Shown in pieces: positions 59,069-64,000 of a stretch of 64,000 nucleotides of DNA. Position numbers and translations under genes: made by a program. The stretch lies in the NCBI GenBank assembly GCA_043228905.1, contig JBHGNT010000009.1:8866001-8930000 (forward strand), written 5' to 3'. The notes beneath the pieces were generated by a model. The model made no database searches. It was not told the DNA's origin and saw only the letters and a program-made list of their open reading frames with translations. Numbering within the stretch: the first letter of the stretch is position 1; the number at the start of each line of letters is the position of its first letter. The stretch comes from Azolla caroliniana. Taxonomy: Eukaryota; Polypodiophyta.

Positions 59069-60544
59069 AACTGGTATAAGAGGGATGGAACTCATTTTGT
59101 GGCATGTTCAAACCTACCAACTCCAACTATTTTGTGTGGAAGTCGAAGATGAGAGATATGCTCGTGTGCAAGGATCTAAGACTGCTAGTACAGTTCGGCA
59201 AAAACAAAGTCAATAAGATTGAGGCATCAACTACTATTGTGACAAGTGAGGAGGAACTACTATTAATCAGTGACTAGAGGGAAGTAAATCTTGTCGGCGA
59301 TGAATCAACATGGGTGGTCGACTCCGGAGCGTCGTTTCATCTAACCCTTGACCGGAAGTACTTCTCATCGTGCAAAGCTGGAGACCATGGTTTTGTGAAA
59401 ATGGGGAATGAAGGAGCATGCCGAATCGTCGGCATCAGAGATGTGTGTTTGGAAACATCTACCGGGTGCATACTGGTATTGAAGGATGTCTGACATGTTC
59501 CAGAAGTAAGATTGAAACAAATATTAGCCGGTTGGCTGGATGATGAAGGCTACACGGGTACATCAAGAATGACATGATGAAGTTTTGCAAGGGAAGCCTG
59601 ATTGTGGCCCGATCCCGGAAAACCAACACATTATATCTAATGCATGCTCGAATATGTTGGGAGAAAGTGAATGTGGTAGCCAACACTGCCGGTGAGCTGT
59701 GGGACAAGAGGTTGTGTCACATGAGCGAGAAGGGGATGCAGAGACTTGCCGATGATAACCTCATTCTGGAGGTGAGAACGTGTGACTTGAGAAGTGCACT
59801 GATTGCTTGGCTGGCAAGCAGAACAGAAACTCCTTTCGAACTAAGCCCCCAACAAGAAAGAGAATGTCGCTGAAACTTGTGCATACCGACGTATGCTACA
59901 TAGATACTAAGTCACATGCCGTCTCACAATATTTTGTGACCTTCATTGAGGACTGTACTCAGAATTTGTGGGCTTCCGTATTGAAGACCAAGGATTAGGT
60001 GTTTTCGGTCTTCAAGGAGTTCCAAGCGAGGGTAGAGAGAGAAACCGGCCGAAAATTAAAAGCAATTCAGGCAGACAACAAAGGAGAGTACCGAGGGCAG
60101 TTTGAGGAGTACTACCAGTCGAAGGGAATCCGACTCGAATATACCGCACTGAAGACGCCAGAACTGAATGGGCTGGCCGAGAGCATGAACTAGACTATCA
60201 TGGAGAGGGTCCGAAGTATGTTAACACATGCCAAGTTGTCGAAGATGTTTCTGGGCTGAGGCGTTGATGATGGTAGTGTATGTGGTAAACATGTCACACT
60301 CAACACCCTTGGATGGAGACATTCCACAAAGGGTGTGGACTGGCAAAGAAGTCTCATACCGACACGTTGTCATGAAGATTTTCGGCAACAGTGTGAAAAT
60401 CGCGTGAAACGAGGGAAAATCAAGAAGGTGTAATGTGCACACGTATGAAAGGAGTGATGGTTACACATGTATGTTAGCACGTTAATGTGCACGTGTGATG
60501 TGTGTTTAGGTGTTCATTACACAAGATATAAAAATAAGCCTCGG

Positions 60545-60635
60545 GCCTAATGGCATACAATGAGGTGCAAGTAAGGTTTTAAACCTTACACCTCAAGGAT
60601 AAGAGGCAATTGACATACCATTAGGCTAAGTTGTT
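60545..60635 (-). mobile_element. tRNA-like module inside T3
   Basis: On the minus strand box A reads CTTAGCCTAATGGT (60617-60630) and the box B region reads GTAAGGTTTAAAACCTTAC (60571-60589), which is also a near-perfect 9-bp inverted repeat. The spacing fits a tRNA-derived SINE head. Confidence 0.4.
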
Positions 60636-60716
60636 TTCTTTAAAGTTTATTTCTTCATTTTACTTTTCACATGTAACAGCTCATACATGAGAGCTTGAAT
60701 GAGAGACATGGTCATC

Positions 60717-60834
60717 ATGCATCAGATGTGATGCATGAGCGCCAAATGGCAATCATGCATCACATGCATTTCATGCATTGTATGCATGTCTAACACCCTC
60801 CATGCATCATATGCATGATGGCATCTATATAAGA
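60717..60834 (+). promoter_or_regulatory. Eight ATGCAT (RY-type) motifs upstream of a TATA box in T3
   Basis: ATGCAT starts at 60717, 60731, 60755, 60764, 60773, 60782, 60802 and 60811. Four in a row are exactly 9 bp apart. CTATATAAG follows at 60825-60833. CATGCA is the core of the RY/Sph element bound by plant B3 factors (ABI3, FUS3, LEC2). The arrangement looks like a promoter; activity is inference. Confidence 0.55.
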
Positions 60835-60894
60835 AGGAAAGGAAGGGAAAGGAAATCAAGGAATGTATACAATCAATAACAATAATAATAAATC

Positions 60895-60955
60895 TTAGTT
60901 ATCTCATTGGTAATGTGTCTTGTCTCTCAATTTTGAAGTCAAAGGTTCAAACTAG
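60895..60955 (+). mobile_element. tRNA-like module inside T3 (plus strand)
   Basis: Box-A-like TTAGTTATCTCATTGGTAAT at 60895 and box-B-like GGTTCAAACTA at 60944-60954 have tRNA-like spacing. It is possibly a degraded SINE head or part of T3 itself. Confidence 0.4.
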
Positions 60956-61195
60956 GAATTGGAATTCTCGTCCGTATCTATCTTTAATATTTTCTTGCTT
61001 GCGCTAGTCCTTCCGGTCCAGAACACTGACGGTTCCACTTCATTGTCTTGAACGATCCTTTAGATCCTCCATCACCACTTGCGGATAGAGGCCGGTGCTT
61101 GTTTGCGCACGTGTAACACACAATCTCAACGTTTTGCACATGCGTCACGTGCTTCACAACATCTTTGTGGTGCGGTAAATATTTTCTCAATATCA

Positions 61196-61264
<69 letters not shown>

Positions 61265-61265
61265 A
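61196..61265. repeat. (CA)n(CT)n microsatellite in T3
   Basis: About fifteen CA units are followed by about sixteen CT units. Confidence 0.9.
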
Positions 61266-62383
61266 GTCAACCCACACAAGCATCTTCGACAACAAGAATG
61301 ACTCGATTATAAACCTAAACGACAGTCGATTCCTTACAAGCACAAGTCACCCGATTCATCCTCCTTGGTCAAAGACCCCAGTGGTCCCGTTCGACCGACC
61401 TGCAGGCATGGATTTCCGTGACAACGTGAGGGTGTTCGGCTGTCTTGCCTACGTACATGTTGCTAAGAACCTGAGGGGAAAACTGGATCTGAAGACTTGG
61501 CCATGCATATTTCTTGGTTACGGCGATGACGAATTCGACTATCGGTTATGGAACTTAGCCGAGAAGAAAGTGATCTGGAGCAGAGATATTATCTTTATGG
61601 AAGAGAAGACAATAGTTGATTGAGCGATGGAAAATAGGCCTCCTGTTGCCGACTCGAGTCGAGTTGATGATCTCCGAATCGAATATTGGTCAATTCGACC
61701 GAAGTTGGATACGAACCAATCGGCCAAGTAGTTAGTTGGCAAAGTTGAGAGACGATTGAGGAACAAGGGGAACCGGTCAGAAGAAGACAGTTGGCCGAAC
61801 AAGGAGCCAAATTCGATTCGGACGAAGAATCGATTGAAGAAGCCGAAAAAGAGCTCAAAGGGCGAAGATACCCTCTGAGAGAGAAGCATGTGTATTGCTA
61901 ACCGATGAAGGGGAGTAGGAAAGCTTGAAGGAAGTTTGAATCCTTCATGGCCGATCAAGGTTATCACAAAATGCAAGCCAACCTTTGCGTGTTTGTGAAG
62001 AAATTCGACTGAGGAGATTTCCTTATACTCCTACTGTATGTGGACGACATGTTGATTGTCGGAAAGGACCATATCAAGATCTGAATGCTGAAGAAGGCTT
62101 TAAGTAGGTCATTCTCAATGAAGGATATGGGTTCGGCAAAATAGATCTTGGGAATGCACATTCGCTAGGACTAGACAAAGAGGTTATTGTGGTTGTCACA
62201 GGAGAAGGACGTTACAAAACTCCTCCAGAGATTCAACATGGAAAGCGCGAGACTGGTCTGCTCGACAGTCCCGACAACATCAAGATATCCGGGAGTCAAT
62301 GTCCGACGACAAAGGCGGGGAAAGATGAGATGAGTAAGGTCTCGTATGCCTCAACAGTCAGAAGCCTAATGTACATGATGGTA

Positions 62384-63040
62384 TGTGATGAGGAGAGATA
62401 GTAGAGAAGAGAAGAGGAAGAGAAAAGAATACTTTAATATATTATTAGGAAAACAATACAATCTCATGGACTCTAAAATGAACAACCCCACCAAAGAACT
62501 ACGTTAATCTTAATGACCCTAATCGATAATAGTAGTTTCTTTTTCTCTCTTTCTTCCCCTAAGATTCCTTTCACTTCATCTAGCCTTCTTATTCTTCCTC
62601 CCTTAATTGCTAAGAATTCCTTCCTATTTATATGTTTTTAGTTGCGTTATTCTTGCTTTTTTCTTTTATTTTCTTTTATTACATATCCTCGAGTTTATGT
62701 GAGACATTTTTTTATATTACTAGTTTAGCTTTGTCATCCCAAATTTGTTATACAAGAAATCTCTCTATGTCAGCTTTCTTACGAATCTTTTCTTTTGAAT
62801 TTTGGATATGAGATGAGTAAGTTATGTCAAGCTTTTTTCTTTGCCCTGCTTTTTCTGCCTTTTTTTCTACGTCTTTTTTTCTGCTTTTTCTACTTTTGAA
62901 AATCGCCTCTAACATAATATCCCTTCAATTTCCTTCGTCTTTTAACTCTTGAACCTTTCATATCGCGCTTTATTCTTATACACCTAAGCATCCAATGTAT
63001 TTGCCACGGTCTTTTCTTACGAGCAAAATTTGACTTCACA
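62384..63040 (-). repeat. 3' LTR of gypsy element G (about 657 bp)
   Basis: The ends are TGTGAAGTC and CATCACA on the minus strand. A TATAAATAGG box lies at 62623-62632, about 410 bases from the LTR start. It contains a T/C-rich stretch at 62830-62900. Confidence 0.75.
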
Positions 63041-63042
63041 TT

Positions 63043-63055
63043 TAGCCCCCCTCCT
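63043..63055 (-). promoter_or_regulatory. Polypurine tract of element G
   Basis: AAGGAGGGGGGCT is adjacent to the LTR start TGTGAAG on the minus strand, with AAA between. Confidence 0.75.
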
Positions 63056-63223
63056 TGTGTGTTAAGCAAACCATTTATGGTGACCCTAAAAAAGAAAATG
63101 AAAAAATTCCTTCACCTTATGGTAGGCTATAGACAAAAACCCCGTTAAGCGGTGGGAAAAAAATTCACTCCTACATAAACAAAAATTTAAAACATGGCAA
63201 CGATATGAAAGGAGGATCATGAA

Positions 63224-64000
63224 TTAGTTGGGGAATATGCTTGGGGACAAATCCACTTCTTGAATATCCTTATTCATTATAGAAATGTAGGTAGGTCCAC
63301 GATTCACGTACTTCTTTAGGTGCCACCCATTCACACGTAGTTTATGAAGAGTCCCATCCAAGTTCTTGAGTTGATAACTTCCATTGTCAAAGCAATCATG
63401 CACCACAAAAGGTCCTTCCCAATGGTTGATCATCTTTCGTCCATTTATATTGTCAAAATGGTTGTCATAGTGAAGGACAAGAGACCCCTTTGAAAAAGAA
63501 TCTTTTCTTGACCTTTTATCATAATACTTCTTCCTCCTCCAAGCCTGTTGTATATAATGCTTCATTGCTTCCTCCCTTGAATATTGTAGAATATGGTTTT
63601 GTGACAACCTATCCATCATGAAGCATTCTTCATCATGTAGAGATGCTCTTAAAAGTCGATTGCTTTTAATTTGAAGTTCAATTGAAATAAAGCTTCTTGT
63701 CCATACACTAAGAAGAAAGGTGTAAAACCTGTGGATGACTTATATGATATACGATAGGCCCATAGAGCATCATCAAGGAACTTATCCCATGCTCTTATTC
63801 TATTTGTTACAAGTTTTTGAAGATTTTTAACCAAAATACCATTTACCTTTTCGACTACTCCATTAGCTTGAGGATAATAAGGAGTAGAATACCTATGTTT
63901 GATCTTTAACCTTTCTAATAAGCAAGCCAATACTTCACCACGAAAACTTGGACCATGATCAGATACAATCTCTAGCGGTACACCAAATCTCGTACAAATA
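63224..64000 (-). pseudogene. Ty3/gypsy integrase, C-terminal part, one frameshift
   Basis: From the window edge the frame reads FGVPLEIVSDHGPSFRGEV, containing the second catalytic Asp, then STPYYPQANGVVEKVN with the catalytic Glu, then ALWAYRISYKSSTGFTPF, typical of gypsy integrases. Near 63655 the frame shifts by one base and continues as RLSQNHIL, KYYDKRSRKD, a VLHYDNHF core and the GPF/Y-type module NHWEGPFVV, ending NGWHLKKYV and a short tail at 63224. No chromodomain follows, so it is not a chromovirus-type C-terminus. The N-terminal integrase, RT, protease and gag lie outside the window. Confidence 0.88.

Larger units (their letters stand above)
60368..61423 (+). mobile_element. T-family LTR-like element, copy T3, inserted in element F integrase
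   Basis: It begins TGTCATGAAGATTTTCGG and ends TTTCCGTGACA, with ACGT on both sides (60364-60367 and 61424-61427). Removing it rejoins YRH-V-RVFGC, the conserved copia integrase/RT linker, so both ends are exact. It has eight ATGCAT motifs at 60717-60816, then CTATATAAG at 60825. Two tRNA-like modules lie inside (60545-60635 minus; 60895-60955 plus). (AC)n(TC)n lies near its 3' end, and GACCCCAGTGGTCCCG is shared with T1 and T2. It carries no coding domain. Confidence 0.72.
59069..62383 (+). mobile_element. Element F: heavily decayed Ty1/copia element, broken by T3 and G
   Basis: It has the same family layout as A-C. It contains a gag start, a large gag deletion, protease, integrase and part of RT, interrupted at 60368-61423 by T3 and truncated at 62383 by gypsy element G. 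RNase H and the 3' LTR are beyond the gypsy insertion and off the window. Confidence 0.85.
59083..62383 (+). pseudogene. Gag-pol pseudogene of element F
   Basis: Gag residues VWKSKMRDMLVCKDL are followed within about 40 codons by a region preceding protease, so most of gag and the zinc knuckle are deleted. Protease keeps WVVDSGASFHL (about 59310). Integrase keeps HTDVCYIDTKSH, FIEDC (normally FIDDH) and PELNGLAE. After T3, the frame resumes with RVFGCLAYVHVAKN (61428). RT keeps LLYVDDMLIVGKD (about 62033-62071) but lost about 100 residues of its N-terminal part near 61930. Many in-frame stops occur, often TGA or TAG. The last residues are SLMYMMVC at 62383. Confidence 0.85.
62384..64000 (-). 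mobile_element. Element G: Ty3/gypsy retrotransposon, 3' part, runs off the right edge
   Basis: The 3' LTR is 62384-63040 (TGTGATGAGG...CTTCACA on the plus strand, with 5-bp inverted ends TGTGA/TCACA). A polypurine tract, AAGGAGGGGGGCT, lies at about 63043-63055. The C-terminal part of integrase follows, to the window edge. It inserted into the RT of element F. Its TSD cannot be checked because the other end lies outside. Confidence 0.85.

Overview
The window looks like nuclear DNA of a flowering plant. The evidence is split genes with GT-AG introns that match plant families (a DHHC palmitoyltransferase and a trihelix transcription factor), Ty1/copia and Ty3/gypsy retrotransposons primed by initiator-Met tRNA, a LINE, tRNA-derived SINE-like sequences and very many microsatellites. 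I cannot name the species from the sequence.

Positions 1-17.9 kb form a gene island on the minus strand. It holds a seven-exon DHHC S-acyltransferase (2342-5916), an intronless protein with a degenerate kinase-like C-terminal half (8878-10377), and a GC-rich trihelix transcription factor gene (12885-17056, third exon unresolved). The trihelix gene's 5' flank (17.06-17.9 kb) is packed with GA, GT, GACA, GATA and GGC microsatellites.

Positions 17.9-32.4 kb are AT-rich, non-coding and decayed. I see only microsatellites, a (CATA)n/(CATG)n tract, a cluster of three tRNA-like SINE-type modules near 28.9 kb and an 80-bp tandem repeat at 32.46-32.70 kb.

Positions 32.7-64 kb are a nested transposon cluster. 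Reading target-site duplications (TSDs) directly gives the following. (1) Element R, 32742-34806, is a complete non-autonomous LTR element (TSD TCATG) carrying twelve 48-bp repeats. (2) A 5'-truncated LINE, 37335-39899, is cut by copia element A, 39900-50683 (TSD TTAAA). (3) A's 5' LTR is itself cut by copia element B, 44884-50024 (TSD AGGCG). (4) A copia-type gag remnant D (50.69-54.42 kb) is cut by copia element C, 50865-54252 (TSD AATCA), which lacks reverse transcriptase. (5) A decayed copia element F (59069-62383) is cut by a 1056-bp LTR-like insertion and then by a gypsy element G that runs off the right edge. (6) A dispersed family of TGTC...GACA elements with TATA boxes, called T here, occurs four times; at two sites the insertion is flanked by a 4-bp xCGT duplication and the broken host sequence can be read across it.

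The three host genes show no functional link. The retroelements share structure: A, B, C and E have a common LTR head, and A, B, C and F have the same gag-pol layout. Nearly all the stop codons that interrupt A, B and the LINE are explained by single C-to-T or G-to-A changes, as expected for methylated, silenced copies. Element B is the least damaged: one amber stop in about 1,353 codons, but its reverse transcriptase has YVED in place of YVDD.
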